In this document: piece after piece, positions 31,170 through 40,199 of the stretch | Layout of the letters: each line of letters begins with the position of its first letter | Numbering within the stretch: position 1 is the first letter of the stretch | Assembly (NCBI RefSeq): GCF_002706795.1 | Contig: NZ_CP017705.1 | Location: forward strand, 2,170,001-2,234,000 | Source of the DNA: Brevibacillus laterosporus DSM 25 | GTDB taxonomy: Bacteria > Bacillota > Bacilli > Brevibacillales > Brevibacillaceae | Length of the DNA stretch: 64,000 nt | Reading direction: 5' to 3' | Made by a program: the position numbers and the translations under genes | Notes under the pieces: generated by a model | Databases searched by the model: none | What the model was told of the DNA's origin: nothing | The model's input: the letters and a program-made list of their open reading frames with translations, nothing else

Positions 31170-32153
31170 ATGAGCTGGAGTAATGTAGCAAAAAAACAAG
31201 AGCGCGTGTCGGAAATCTTAGCTAATAGTATGAAGCATGATCGTTTGGCTCACGCTTATCTATTTACAGGGCCAAAAGGGGTAGGCAAAATGGAAGTGGC
31301 CGAGCACTTGACCAAATCCATTTTTTGCTTAGATCAGCCCGGTGATGCTTGTGGGACATGCTTGAACTGTCAACGTATTCAATCAGGGAATCATCCTGAT
31401 GTGTATCGAATCTCTCCAGATGGAGCATCTGTCAAAATAGAGCAGATAAGAGCCTTGCAAAAAGAAATGAAGATGCGTGCTGTTGAATCGAAGAATAAGG
31501 TTTATATTTTAGAGCATGTAGATAAAATGACAACCCAAGCGGCAAATAGTTTGCTGAAATTTTTAGAAGAACCACCAGTGGGTGTGCTTGCTTTGTTGCT
31601 ATCTGAAAACAGCCATGCTATTTTACCCACAATTTTATCCAGATGCCAGACAGTAGTATTCAACCCTCTACCGGTTGAAATGATAGTGCAATCGCTTGTA
31701 AACGAAGGAATTACGAAGGGCTTAGCCCAAGTTGCTTCCCAAATTACAACAAATCTGGACGATGCCCGGCTATTAAGCCAATCAGAATGGTTTGCACAGC
31801 TTAAAGCTATGGTGATACAATTGGGAAGGGATTTGAAACAACGTGATTCCCAAGCGCTGTTTACGATTCAAGATCAATTTCAACGTAACGATAGATTAAA
31901 AGAAGAACTTCCTCTCTTTCTGGATTTGCTCATCCTTTGGCTGCGAGATATCCTCTATATTCAAGTAGGGCGTAGGGCCAACATCATCAACATAGACCAA
32001 CAGGATGCATTAGAAGAGCAGGCCTTGCAATGGGCGCAAACCGAGATATTGCGAGGAATTGATGTAGCCATGGAGACAAGAAATCGGATAGAGCGTAATG
32101 CTAACCCACAATTAGCGTTAGAGCGACTTGTTCTTCATATCCAGGAGGGATAA
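31170..32153 (+). CDS. holB: DNA polymerase III delta' subunit
   Basis: Clamp-loader subunit, 327 residues. The AAA+ fold has FTGPKGVGKMEVAEHL, a zinc knuckle in CLDQPGDACGTCLNCQ, and the SRC motif in ILSRCQTVVF. The P-loop threonine/serine is replaced by Met (GKME), as expected for a delta' subunit that does not hydrolyse ATP. It starts 10 nt after yaaR and ends 3 nt before yaaT. Confidence 0.95.
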   Translation: MSWSNVAKKQERVSEILANSMKHDRLAHAYLFTGPKGVGKMEVAEHLTKSIFCLDQPGDACGTCLNCQRIQSGNHPDVYRISPDGASVKIEQIRALQKEMKMRAVESKNKVYILEHVDKMTTQAANSLLKFLEEPPVGVLALLLSENSHAILPTILSRCQTVVFNPLPVEMIVQSLVNEGITKGLAQVASQITTNLDDARLLSQSEWFAQLKAMVIQLGRDLKQRDSQALFTIQDQFQRNDRLKEELPLFLDLLILWLRDILYIQVGRRANIINIDQQDALEEQALQWAQTEILRGIDVAMETRNRIERNANPQLALERLVLHIQEG

Positions 32154-32156
32154 ATT

Positions 32157-32972
32157 TTGTACGAGGTGGTCGGAATCCGCTTCAAAAAAGCGGGTAAGAT
32201 ATATTATTTTGATCCTGACGAAATGCAGATAGACAAAGACAGTCACGTGATTGTTGAAACAGCACGGGGTGTTGAGTATGGCAAGGTCGTGATCGGACAA
32301 AAGACAGTGGAGGACTCTGATGTTGTTCTTCCTTTGAAAAAAGTGATTCGAATTGCCGACGACTCAGATGCTAAGCAAGTCGATGAGAATCGATCTGCTG
32401 CAAAAAATGCGTTTCAGGTGTGCCAAACCAAGATTAGAGAACATCAACTGGAAATGAAGCTGGTAGATGTTGAGTATACATTCGACCGAAATAAAATTAT
32501 TTTTTATTTTACGGCGGACGGCCGCGTTGATTTTCGTGAATTAGTGAAGGATTTAGCAGCAGTTTTTCGTACGCGTATTGAATTGCGACAGATTGGTGTT
32601 CGAGATGAAGCTAAGATGCTTGGCGGTATAGGACCTTGTGGTCGAATGCTATGCTGCTCCACCTTTTTGGGTGATTTTGAACCGGTATCCATTAAAATGG
32701 CGAAAGATCAAAATCTCTCGCTTAATCCCGCTAAAATATCCGGTTTGTGTGGACGTCTCATGTGCTGTTTGAAGTATGAAAATGATAATTACGAAACAAC
32801 GAAGGAAGAGATACCTGAACTAAGCTCATGGGTGAAAACACCAATGGGGGATGGCAGAGTTGTAAGCTTGAATATTTTAGGCAGGGTGGCTCAGGTTGAT
32901 CTCCTAGAAGTAGGAAGAGTCATGGAGTTTACTTTTGATGAGATCGTAACAAGTCGACCAGAGATCGGATAG
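32157..32972 (+). CDS. ricT: PSP1-domain protein RicT (YaaT)
   Basis: 271 residues. Part of the RicA-RicF-RicT (Y) complex that binds iron-sulfur clusters and, in B. subtilis, promotes RNase Y-dependent mRNA maturation and stimulates the sporulation phosphorelay. The cysteine set is visible in GGIGPCGRMLCCSTFL and SGLCGRLMCCLKYE. The TTG start is 6 nt after AGGAGGGA. Confidence 0.94.
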   Translation: MYEVVGIRFKKAGKIYYFDPDEMQIDKDSHVIVETARGVEYGKVVIGQKTVEDSDVVLPLKKVIRIADDSDAKQVDENRSAAKNAFQVCQTKIREHQLEMKLVDVEYTFDRNKIIFYFTADGRVDFRELVKDLAAVFRTRIELRQIGVRDEAKMLGGIGPCGRMLCCSTFLGDFEPVSIKMAKDQNLSLNPAKISGLCGRLMCCLKYENDNYETTKEEIPELSSWVKTPMGDGRVVSLNILGRVAQVDLLEVGRVMEFTFDEIVTSRPEIG

Positions 32973-32998
32973 AGGACGGGTAGCGAGAGGTGATGAAG

Positions 32999-33385
32999 TT
33001 GGAGAAACAGGAAATCTTCGCTAAAATCGCGAGCATGGAAGAGAGAGTGGGCGAACTCTATCAGGAGATTGGCAGCCTAAAAGACGTGATCGTCAACCTT
33101 TTGGAAGAGAATGCTCAGCTTCTCATTGAAAATGAACACTTGCGTAACCGATTCCAGAAAAGGGTCGATCAGTCTACTTCCAAAAGGCAAAGTGCTGGCC
33201 AACAAAAAAGGGTAGCAACCAGTCAAAAGATAGTAGGCAATCAAAAAATAGTGGGCGAAGGATACGATAACCTTGCGCGACTATATGCGGAAGGATTTCA
33301 TATTTGCAACGTACATTATGGTAGTATAAGAAAAGAAGGCGATTGCCTGTTCTGCTTATCTTTTTTAAGCGGTGGACACAAGTGA
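32999..33385 (+). CDS. yabA: initiation control protein YabA
   Basis: Negative regulator of replication initiation that bridges DnaA and the DnaN clamp. The N-terminal coiled coil (about residues 1-55) mediates tetramer formation, and the C-terminal zinc domain has HICNVHYG ... CLFCL. TTG at 32999 gives [10 protein letters not shown], which lines up with the B. subtilis N-terminus MDKKELF, and follows GAGAGGTGAT. ATG 32993 or GTG 32990 are alternatives that overlap that binding site. Confidence 0.92.
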   Translation: MEKQEIFAKIASMEERVGELYQEIGSLKDVIVNLLEENAQLLIENEHLRNRFQKRVDQSTSKRQSAGQQKRVATSQKIVGNQKIVGEGYDNLARLYAEGFHICNVHYGSIRKEGDCLFCLSFLSGGHK

Positions 33386-33395
33386 TACGAAAAAC

Positions 33396-33436
33396 AAAAG
33401 CGACCTGATGTCTATTACACAGACGGGTCGCTTTTT
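33396..33436 (+). terminator. terminator after yabA
   Basis: AAAAGCGACC pairs with GGGTCGCTTTTT; an inner GTCT/AGAC extends the stem. Confidence 0.85.
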
Positions 33437-33488
33437 ACTGATAAATTGATAGTATAGCTACCTTCTGATTGATAAGAGAGGATACAAT

Positions 33489-34256
33489 ATGACAGAAAAA
33501 CAGCAGGTTCCCTTGTATGATACAGAACGGATTGACGATTTGTTAACCTACGAATTAAAAATCATTCAAAGTCATGAAGTGTTTTGCTTTTCTATGGATG
33601 CAGTGTTACTTGCTCGTTTTGCACAGGTACCTAAAAGGGGAAAAGTGTTAGATTTCTGCACAGGTAATGGAGTGCTCCCGCTCTTAATGAGCACAAGGAC
33701 ACCATTTGCCGAATTTGAAGGTATTGAATTACAAGAACGATTGTTTCACATGGCAGACCGTAATGTAATCATGAATGGGTTAGAAAAACGTATTACTATT
33801 CATCATGGTGATGTACGTAAGGCAGTAGAGAGATTTGGAGATAGTAAATATGATCTCATCACCTGTAATCCACCATATATGCCTCCGATCACAGGAGAGG
33901 TAAGTAAAAATGATCATCGTGCCATAGCACGTCACGAAATTCATCTTACATTAGATGATGTACTACGAGTTGGAAGTAGGCTACTGAAGAATGGTGGTAA
34001 GCTGGCATTAGTGCATCGTGCTACTCGTCTGATCGATATTGTTACTGGAATGAGAATGTATGGAATCGAGCCTAAACGTATGCGGTTCGTGCATTCCCGC
34101 CAAGACAGTGAACCTAACATGGTACTTGTGGAAGGGATACGCGGAGGGAAACCGGAGCTTCGTATACAACCTCCACTGATTGTGTATAAGCAGGGGGAAG
34201 AGTATTGCGATGAATTATATGAAATCTATTATGGAAAGCGAGATTCCCTCACATAA
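33489..34256 (+). CDS. yabB: tRNA1(Val) adenine N6-methyltransferase family protein
   Basis: 255-residue class I SAM-dependent methyltransferase. SAM-binding motif I is VLDFCTGNGVLPLL, and the N6-adenine catalytic motif is NPPYMPP. It resembles TrmN6 of tRNA1(Val) and the B. subtilis YabB. Starts an operon with yazA and rsmI, and its end overlaps yazA. Confidence 0.9.
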   Translation: MTEKQQVPLYDTERIDDLLTYELKIIQSHEVFCFSMDAVLLARFAQVPKRGKVLDFCTGNGVLPLLMSTRTPFAEFEGIELQERLFHMADRNVIMNGLEKRITIHHGDVRKAVERFGDSKYDLITCNPPYMPPITGEVSKNDHRAIARHEIHLTLDDVLRVGSRLLKNGGKLALVHRATRLIDIVTGMRMYGIEPKRMRFVHSRQDSEPNMVLVEGIRGGKPELRIQPPLIVYKQGEEYCDELYEIYYGKRDSLT

Positions 34257-34542
34257 AAGTCATTTTGTATATATGTTACAATGTGCAGATGGTTCGTTGT
34301 ATACAGGATACACAACGGAGATACAGCGTAGACTCAAGCAGCATAGAATAGGGAAGGGTGCCAAATATACAAGAGGGCGTTGTCCTATTGAATTGGTGTA
34401 TTGGGAGGAAGGCGCTGATCGATCATGGGGACTTAAAAGGGAAGAACAAATTAAACGTCTTCAACGCTCAGCAAAGGAAAGTTTGATTTTATTTGGCAAT
34501 CCGCCGGTTCAATCTACTTTGATTGATGAAATAACCATTTAG
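34210..34542 (+). CDS. yazA: GIY-YIG nuclease superfamily protein
   Basis: About 110 residues. The GIY-YIG module reads FVYMLQCADGSLYTGYTTEIQRRLKQH, with the downstream Arg and the KYTRGR segment, as in the UPF0213/YazA group; substrate unknown. The start is ambiguous (34210, 34219 or 34231). GGGGGAAGAG at 34193-34203 supports the first. It overlaps yabB by about 47 nt. Confidence 0.88.
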   Translation: MNYMKSIMESEIPSHKSHFVYMLQCADGSLYTGYTTEIQRRLKQHRIGKGAKYTRGRCPIELVYWEEGADRSWGLKREEQIKRLQRSAKESLILFGNPPVQSTLIDEITI

Positions 34543-34554
34543 GAGTTACGATAG

Positions 34555-35433
34555 ATGAATATACAAAAGAGTTTTGCTCAGGACAAAAGCACAGGTATCC
34601 TATATCTGGTGGCAACACCTATCGGAAATTTGGATGATATAACAGTCCGTTCTTTGCAGACATTGCGTGAGGTGGATGTTATTGCTTGTGAGGATACACG
34701 CCAAACCAGAAAGCTCCTTACTCATTTTCAGATAGAAAAACGTACACTTAGCTATCATGAACACAATAAAGCAGCTAGTGGACCCGAATTAATTAACTGG
34801 CTGTTAGATGGAAAAAACATTGCTCTAGTTAGTGATGCCGGATTACCTGCCATTTCCGACCCTGGTGCCGACCTTGTCCGAGAAGCGATTGACGCTGGTT
34901 GTACGGTGGTTCCTATACCTGGTGCTAATGCAGCGTTAACAGGATTGATTGCCTCTGGGTTACCTACTGAAAAATTTGTGTTCTGCGGTTTTTTACCACG
35001 TGATAAAAAGCAGCGTAAGGTAGAACTGGATCGTTTAGCTCTTTACCCAGAAACGTTGCTGTTCTATGAAGCACCCCATCGTATTACGAAAACGTTGGGC
35101 GCTATGCAAGAGGTATTGGGGGATCGTGAGACGGTGCTGGCAAGAGAGCTGACCAAAAGATACGAGGAATTTGCCAGAGGCACGATGTCTGAGCTGATTG
35201 AGTGGCTAGAGCAAGCAGAGATTAGAGGAGAGTTTTGTATAATTGTTTCTGGCTTTGATGGTCAACTTTTAATTGAAGAAGATGCAGAGATTTGGTGGAG
35301 TACCTTCAGTCTCAAAGAACATGTGGATCATTATACAGAACAGGGAATGTCTATTAAAGAAGCGTGTAAAAGAACAGCTGAGGATCGAAAGCTGACACGT
35401 AGAGAAGTATATAATGAATACCACCAAGACTAA
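34555..35433 (+). CDS. rsmI: 16S rRNA 2'-O-ribose C1402 methyltransferase
   Basis: 292 residues, tetrapyrrole-methylase fold. The signature LYLVATPIGNLDDITVRSLQTL is followed by ACEDTRQTRKLL, LVSDAGLPAISDPG and the PIPGANAALTGLIASGLP segment. It methylates the 2'-O of C1402 of 16S rRNA. Third gene of the yabB-yazA-rsmI operon. Confidence 0.96.
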   Translation: MNIQKSFAQDKSTGILYLVATPIGNLDDITVRSLQTLREVDVIACEDTRQTRKLLTHFQIEKRTLSYHEHNKAASGPELINWLLDGKNIALVSDAGLPAISDPGADLVREAIDAGCTVVPIPGANAALTGLIASGLPTEKFVFCGFLPRDKKQRKVELDRLALYPETLLFYEAPHRITKTLGAMQEVLGDRETVLARELTKRYEEFARGTMSELIEWLEQAEIRGEFCIIVSGFDGQLLIEEDAEIWWSTFSLKEHVDHYTEQGMSIKEACKRTAEDRKLTRREVYNEYHQD

Positions 35434-35462
35434 TTGATAAGAATTATGTCAGATATTCAAGA

Positions 35463-35503
35463 AAAAAGGCTACTGCTCTTTATAAAGGAGCAATAGCCTT
35501 TTA
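35463..35503. terminator. bidirectional terminator between rsmI and abrB
   Basis: AAAAGGCTACTGCTC pairs with GAGCAATAGCCTTTT; it lies between two convergent genes, with T residues on both sides. Confidence 0.88.
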
Positions 35504-35506
35504 TTA

Positions 35507-35776
35507 TTATGAATTCGTTTGGGAACTATCGTCAAGCAAGGATGCCATCTCTTGAATACAAGACTTGCTGATCATTTTCCCTTTATAATAAACCAGGTCT
35601 TCAGCGTTTCCTGTGAAGATACAAGCAGGTTCATATTTTTTAAGGATGATGCGTTCTCCGTCAACAAAGATTTCCAGTGCATCCTTCTCTGCAATCCCAA
35701 GTGTACGACGAAGTTCAATTGGAATTACAACACGTCCTAATTCATCTACTTTTCTTACAATACCAGTTGATTTCAT
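35507..35776 (-). CDS. abrB: transition-state regulator AbrB
   Basis: DNA-binding regulator that represses stationary-phase and sporulation genes in exponential growth. The N-terminal SpoVT-AbrB swapped-hairpin domain, MKSTGIVRKVDELGRVVIPIELRRTLGIAEKDALEIFVD, is nearly identical to that of B. subtilis. The C-terminal part is divergent and shorter (89 residues in total). The ATG at 35776 has GAGAGGAGC 10 nt upstream; a TTG at 35785 abuts it. A sigma-A promoter and tandem Spo0A boxes lie upstream. Confidence 0.96.
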   Translation of the reverse strand: MKSTGIVRKVDELGRVVIPIELRRTLGIAEKDALEIFVDGERIILKKYEPACIFTGNAEDLVYYKGKMISKSCIQEMASLLDDSSQTNS

Positions 35777-35853
35777 ACCCTTCAAGCTCCTCTCAAACTC
35801 TTAAAAAAAGTGGGTGGATCCTGTATCGATGAATACCGAATATTTATCTATTA

Positions 35854-35870
35854 ATCGTCAATATTCGACA
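35854..35870 (-). promoter_or_regulatory. tandem Spo0A boxes of abrB
   Basis: On the minus strand TGTCGAA (35870-35864) is followed after 3 bp by TGACGAT (35860-35854), starting about 9 nt after the predicted transcription start. The consensus 0A box is TGTCGAA, and B. subtilis abrB has the same tandem arrangement downstream of its start. Confidence 0.75.
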
Positions 35871-35885
35871 ATTTATTATAAGGTT

Positions 35886-35914
35886 ATGATACCAGTGATT
35901 ACCAAAGGTGTCAA
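35886..35914 (-). promoter_or_regulatory. sigma-A promoter of abrB
   Basis: On the minus strand a perfect TTGACA (35914-35909), 17-bp spacer, and TATCAT (35891-35886). Confidence 0.8.
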
Positions 35915-36096
35915 TGGTATTTTTACATTTATTACAATTTACATGAATAAAACGTGATAATCACGAAATAACAGTAACAATTATATTAAATTAGAGGCTA
36001 AAAACCCCTTTGTATATGAATATGTCAGAAATCTTTTTTCATAAAAGCTGGAAAATGTCATACGACAAATTAACCTAATAATGGATATTAATATAG

Positions 36097-36135
36097 AAAA
36101 ATGTCGAATTATATGCGGAGATTCGACATTTTTTT
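36097..36135. repeat. palindrome with two inverted Spo0A boxes
   Basis: AAAAATGTCGAAT at 36097-36109 and ATTCGACATTTTTTT at 36121-36135 form a 13-bp perfect stem with an 11-nt loop. Each arm contains an exact TGTCGAA. It could be a terminator or a Spo0A operator. Upstream, 35986-36096 is AT-rich and shows no gene. Confidence 0.6.
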
Positions 36136-36163
36136 GGCGAAAAAGAAACCTATCGTAAATCCC

Positions 36164-36192
36164 TTGACATTATGTTTATGAACAGATAATTT
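36164..36192 (+). promoter_or_regulatory. sigma-A promoter of the metS leader
   Basis: Perfect TTGACA at 36164-36169. Candidate -10 elements GATAAT (36185-36190, 15-bp spacer) and TAATTT (36187-36192, 17-bp spacer) overlap. Confidence 0.55.
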
Positions 36193-36226
36193 AGTATACA
36201 ATAGAAGTATCATTTTTATAGTAAAC

Positions 36227-36490
36227 GTTGATGGGAAGAGTACACTTCCAGAGCTTATTTAGAGAGCTGGGGCAGGTGAAAGCCAGTTAAGCGAAAGAAG
36301 TGGAAGATGGTCCTTGAGTTTCGTTCATGAACAGCCATTGTAGGAAATGGCGGATAAGGGGCGACGTATTCCTGCGTTATAGGAGAGTAGCTGTTGACTA
36401 CTTACCGAGTCCGTTTCTGTGAGGAAACGGAGCATTTGGGTGGTACCGCGAGTACAAGACTCGTCCCAATTAGGGGAGGAGTCTTTTTTG
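36227..36490 (+). promoter_or_regulatory. T-box riboswitch of metS
   Basis: The T-box core TGGGTGGTACCGCGA is at 36437-36451. It is followed by a terminator stem, AGACTCGTCCC paired with GGGGAGGAGTCT, and TTTTTT ending near 36489. An ATG near 36305 in the stem I region (GAAGATGGTCC) is a candidate methionine specifier. Confidence 0.88.
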
Positions 36491-36524
36491 TATGCGTAAA
36501 AACATATCTAGGAGGGTGCATGAC

Positions 36525-38558
36525 ATGACGAAAAAGCCAACTTTTTATATTACAACGCCTATTTACTATCCAAGTAATAAGCTACATATCGGGAATGCCT
36601 ACACAACGATTGCTGCAGATGCGATGGCACGTTACAAAAAATTGCGTGGTTACGATGTATACTATCTGACAGGTACAGACGAGCATGGTCAAAAATTGCA
36701 AGAACGTGCTGCTGCAGAAGGATTAGCTCCTTTACAGTTTATTGATCCTGTAGTTGATTGGATTAAAGACTTATGGTTAAAACTAGACATTTCTTATGAT
36801 GATTTTATCCGTACAACAGAGGAACGACATGAAATTATCGTTCAAAAGATATTTAAACGCTTAGTCGATCAAGGTGACATTTATCTAGGCGAATATGAAG
36901 GATACTACTGTGTGCCAGATGAAGCGTTTTGGACAGAAACGCAAGCGAAAACCGATAAAGGCTACTTCTGCCCAGATTGTGGACGTCCTGTTGAGATGGT
37001 AAAGGAAAAGAATTATTTCTTCCGTATGTCTAAGTATCAAGACAGACTACTTGCTCATATTGAGGCAAATCCTGACTTTATCCAGCCTGAATCTCGTCGC
37101 AATGAGATGGTAAATAACTTTTTAAAACCTGGCTTACAGGATTTGAGTGTGTCTCGCAGTACATTTGATTGGGGTGTAAAGGTACCAACAGATCCAGAGC
37201 ATGTGATTTATGTATGGATTGATGCGCTTGCTAACTACATTACAGCGCTTGGTTACTTATCTGACAACGATGAAAAGTACCAACGTTACTGGCCTGCTGA
37301 TGTTCATTTGGTAGGAAAGGATATTCTGCGTTTCCATACGATTTATTGGCCGATTATCTTGATGGCGTTGGATCTTCCATTACCTAAACAAATTTTTGGT
37401 CACGGTTGGTTGTTGATGCCAGATGGTAAGATGTCTAAATCGAAAGGGAATGTTATCGATCCTAAATTCTTAATTGAGCGTTATAGCTCTGATGGGGTTC
37501 GTTACTTCCTGCTTCGTGAGATCGCCTTTGGTCAGGATGGAGTATTTACACCAGAAAGCTTTATACAACGCTTAAATTACGACTTGGCAAACGATCTAGG
37601 TAACTTGGTCAGTCGTACGATTGCTATGATTGAAAAATATTTCGACGGCATCATTCCAAATCCAAGTCAATCAGGGGAATTCGATGATCAATTAATAAAG
37701 CAAGCGCTTGTAACGAAACAGTATGTAGAAGAGCATTTAGACGAGATGCGCTTTAGTAATGCACTGAGCCATCTATGGGATCTAGTGAGCCGCACAAATA
37801 AATATATTGATGAAACACAACCATGGGCTTTGGCTAAATCTGAAGAAAATAAAGAGCGGCTAGCAACTGTCATGTATAATTTAGCGGAAAGTATCCGCAT
37901 TACTTCTATTATGTTGCAACCATTTATGACCAAGACTCCAGCCAAAATTTGGGCTCAACTGGGTGTTGCAGAACAAGAGTCTGTATTGACATGGGAACAA
38001 GCTGGTGAATGGGGAAGATTACCAGTCGGGATAAAGGTAAATCGCGGCGGAGAATTGTTATTCCCACGCCTTGATGTTGAACAGGAGCTATCTTATATTG
38101 ATGCAAGCACAGCAGAAGCTCGCAAGCAGGCAGAAGAGAATAAAAAGAAACAAGATGCATTGAAAGGGGAAGGAAAAGTGAACGAAGAGAAAAAAGAGAC
38201 AGTTGAATCAAAAGAAAAGGCTTCTGAAACAAAAGATTTAATCGGAATTGATGATTTTGCTAAAGTTGAATTACGTGTAGCAGAGGTAAAAGAATGTGCT
38301 GCACATCCAAATGCGGATAAATTATTAATTTTACAAGTTGATTTAGGTGATGAACAACGCCAAATCGTATCAGGAATTGCAAAATACTACAAACCAGAGG
38401 ATTTAGTTGGTAAAAAGGTTATCGTAGTAACAAACTTGAAGCCTGTAAAATTACGTGGAGAAATGTCTCAGGGTATGATTTTAGCTGCTTCTCATGGTGA
38501 CCAATTAACAGTTTCTACTGTTGACGCCAGCATGCCGAATGGTTCTGTTGTAAAATAG
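36525..38558 (+). CDS. metS: methionyl-tRNA synthetase
   Basis: Charges initiator and elongator tRNA-Met. 677 residues: a class I catalytic domain with HIGN (in [10 protein letters not shown]) and GKMSKSKGN, and a C-terminal EMAP-II-like tRNA-binding domain ([31 protein letters not shown]). These are joined by a charged Lys/Glu-rich linker (about residues 535-575). The knuckle region reads CVPD ... CPDC, so the second cysteine of the first pair is Asp. The ATG at 36525 follows GGAGGGTG at 6 nt. Confidence 0.97.
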   Translation: MTKKPTFYITTPIYYPSNKLHIGNAYTTIAADAMARYKKLRGYDVYYLTGTDEHGQKLQERAAAEGLAPLQFIDPVVDWIKDLWLKLDISYDDFIRTTEERHEIIVQKIFKRLVDQGDIYLGEYEGYYCVPDEAFWTETQAKTDKGYFCPDCGRPVEMVKEKNYFFRMSKYQDRLLAHIEANPDFIQPESRRNEMVNNFLKPGLQDLSVSRSTFDWGVKVPTDPEHVIYVWIDALANYITALGYLSDNDEKYQRYWPADVHLVGKDILRFHTIYWPIILMALDLPLPKQIFGHGWLLMPDGKMSKSKGNVIDPKFLIERYSSDGVRYFLLREIAFGQDGVFTPESFIQRLNYDLANDLGNLVSRTIAMIEKYFDGIIPNPSQSGEFDDQLIKQALVTKQYVEEHLDEMRFSNALSHLWDLVSRTNKYIDETQPWALAKSEENKERLATVMYNLAESIRITSIMLQPFMTKTPAKIWAQLGVAEQESVLTWEQAGEWGRLPVGIKVNRGGELLFPRLDVEQELSYIDASTAEARKQAEENKKKQDALKGEGKVNEEKKETVESKEKASETKDLIGIDDFAKVELRVAEVKECAAHPNADKLLILQVDLGDEQRQIVSGIAKYYKPEDLVGKKVIVVTNLKPVKLRGEMSQGMILAASHGDQLTVSTVDASMPNGSVVK

Positions 38559-38592
38559 ACTAGCAAGCTAATAGATAAGAAGAATTTTGCTT

Positions 38593-38641
38593 AAAAGCAG
38601 TGCGGGAGCCTTGTGTGGCGTTCGCACTGCTTGCCTTTTTT
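38593..38641 (+). terminator. metS terminator
   Basis: AAGCAGTGC pairs with GCACTGCTT; TTTTTT follows after a short gap. Confidence 0.75.
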
Positions 38642-38702
38642 GAGTCATGATCTCAACGGTAAACGATATCAATACAGGTTATGAAATAAAGGAGGGAAAT
38701 CC

Positions 38703-39482
38703 ATGCTGTTTGATACACATGCACATTTGAATGCGGAACAATTTGATGAAGATCGCGACGACGTAATTGCTCGTGCGCAGGCAAATGGAGTAAGTACGAT
38801 TGTGAACGTTGGTTTTAACCGCGAAACAATCCCTACAACAATGGAGCTTGCTGAGAAGTACGACTTTATTTACGCAGTTGTTGGCTGGCATCCACAAGAT
38901 GCTATTACTATGAAGGAACAAGACCTAGAATGGTTAGAAGAATTGAGTAAGCATCCTAAGGTTGTTGGACTTGGAGAGATGGGTCTGGACTATTATTGGG
39001 ACACGTCACCACGTGATGTACAAGCAGAGGTATTCCGTAAACAGATTCGTCTGGCTCGAAAATTACAAATGCCTATTATTATTCATGACCGAGATGCACA
39101 TCAGGATATTATCGATATCCTGCGAGAAGAAAAAGCAGGAGAAGTAGGTGGCATTATGCATTGCTTCTCTGGTAGTTATGAATTGGCTAAGATGGCTTTA
39201 GATATGAATTTTTATATTTCTTTTGGAGGGCCTCTTACTTTTAAAAATGCAAAAAAACCAAAGGAAGTAGCAGCAAAAATTCCGCTGGAGCGTCTTTTAA
39301 TTGAAACGGACTGCCCATATTTAACACCTCATCCATTTAGAGGTAAGCGAAATGAATCAGCTTATGTCAAATATGTTGCAGAAGAGATGGCTCAGATTCA
39401 TGGATTGCCATATGAGGAATTGGCAAAAATTACGGCTGATAATGCACGTCGTTTGTTTAACATTAGAGAAACTATATTATAA
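38703..39482 (+). CDS. yabD: TatD family metal-dependent DNase/hydrolase
   Basis: 259-residue TIM-barrel metalloenzyme. The HxH metal motif is in FDTHAHLN; the other ligands are in GLGEMGLDYYW, IIHDRDAH, HCFSGS and LIETDCPYLTPHPFRG. TatD proteins have 3'-5' DNase or related activity. Located between metS and yabE as in B. subtilis. Confidence 0.95.
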   Translation: MLFDTHAHLNAEQFDEDRDDVIARAQANGVSTIVNVGFNRETIPTTMELAEKYDFIYAVVGWHPQDAITMKEQDLEWLEELSKHPKVVGLGEMGLDYYWDTSPRDVQAEVFRKQIRLARKLQMPIIIHDRDAHQDIIDILREEKAGEVGGIMHCFSGSYELAKMALDMNFYISFGGPLTFKNAKKPKEVAAKIPLERLLIETDCPYLTPHPFRGKRNESAYVKYVAEEMAQIHGLPYEELAKITADNARRLFNIRETIL

Positions 39483-39495
39483 TGAAGGAACGGGT

Positions 39496-39537
39496 AAGCC
39501 TGATTGATTTCATCTAGAAATTGGTCGGGCTTTTTTT
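39496..39537 (+). terminator. tatD terminator
   Basis: AAGCCTGATTGATTTC pairs fully (with G-T pairs) with GAAATTGGTCGGGCTT around ATCTA; seven T follow. Confidence 0.88.
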
Positions 39538-40139
39538 ATGGGAATGTGTTGTCTCATGGTGGAAAAGTAGCTTTCTAGCAAGTACTTTCTATAGAATGTT
39601 TGGAAAATGTTTTCAAGAAAATTCTCTTATTTTTGTATAAAAAAGTGATATAAATTCAATTGATTAGTATAAGTGAATTTTTAATATATTTAAAACTAAA
39701 AAAGAGAATTTTACCTGTTTATTTTCCATTATTGGTAAACAAAATATAATGTGACCAAATAAAAGCAAGTATATAACAGAAAATATTTTATTGAAATTTC
39801 AAAAAGTATCAATATATATAAACTTTTAATGGGTTTTTATTTTTTTGTTACAGGATTGTCACATGATAGCTAGGCGATGAGTAAAAATTAAATACGTTCT
39901 ATCGATCTGCATATTGACATAACATGTTTTCGTAGGTTCCCTTTCTTACGCTTTTTTTAAAGTGTGTTTCGTGCCCTGTCGAACGAAAGCGAGGAATCGA
40001 CAGAATTGCTCGACAGAAAACTGCTTTCATTCTCCGTGGCTTATTTGGTAAGGTAAAAGACATGTTGAGAGACATAGGAATAGCTGGATTTTTCGTAAAA
40101 AAATCAGCCGCACAATCTGGAGAGGAAAAGGGGGAGAAT
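39538..40139. other. long intergenic region before yabE
   Basis: About 600 nt without a credible gene. It is very AT-rich to about 39890. A 15-17-nt inverted repeat (AAAATTCTCTT at 39618 and AAGAGAATTTT at 39702-39712) encloses about 65 nt. From 39977 there is an exact TGTCGAA and two copies of TCGACAGAA (39997-40005 and 40010-40018), which read TTCTGTCGA on the minus strand. In B. subtilis yabE is regulated by an antisense RNA; I see no certain counterpart here. Confidence 0.5.
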
Positions 40140-40166
40140 TTGACAAAAGAAAAAAAGTGATATAAT
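40140..40166 (+). promoter_or_regulatory. promoter of yabE
   Basis: TTGACA at 40140-40145 and TATAAT at 40161-40166. Both hexamers are perfect, but the spacer is only 15 bp. Confidence 0.6.
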
Positions 40167-40199
40167 ATCCTTCTCAGGCTTAAAAAAGGAGTGTGGGGA

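Noticed and set aside
35507-35785. Earlier TTG start of abrB
   Set aside because: It abuts the GAGAGGAGC binding site; ATG 35776 has normal spacing and gives the family N-terminus.
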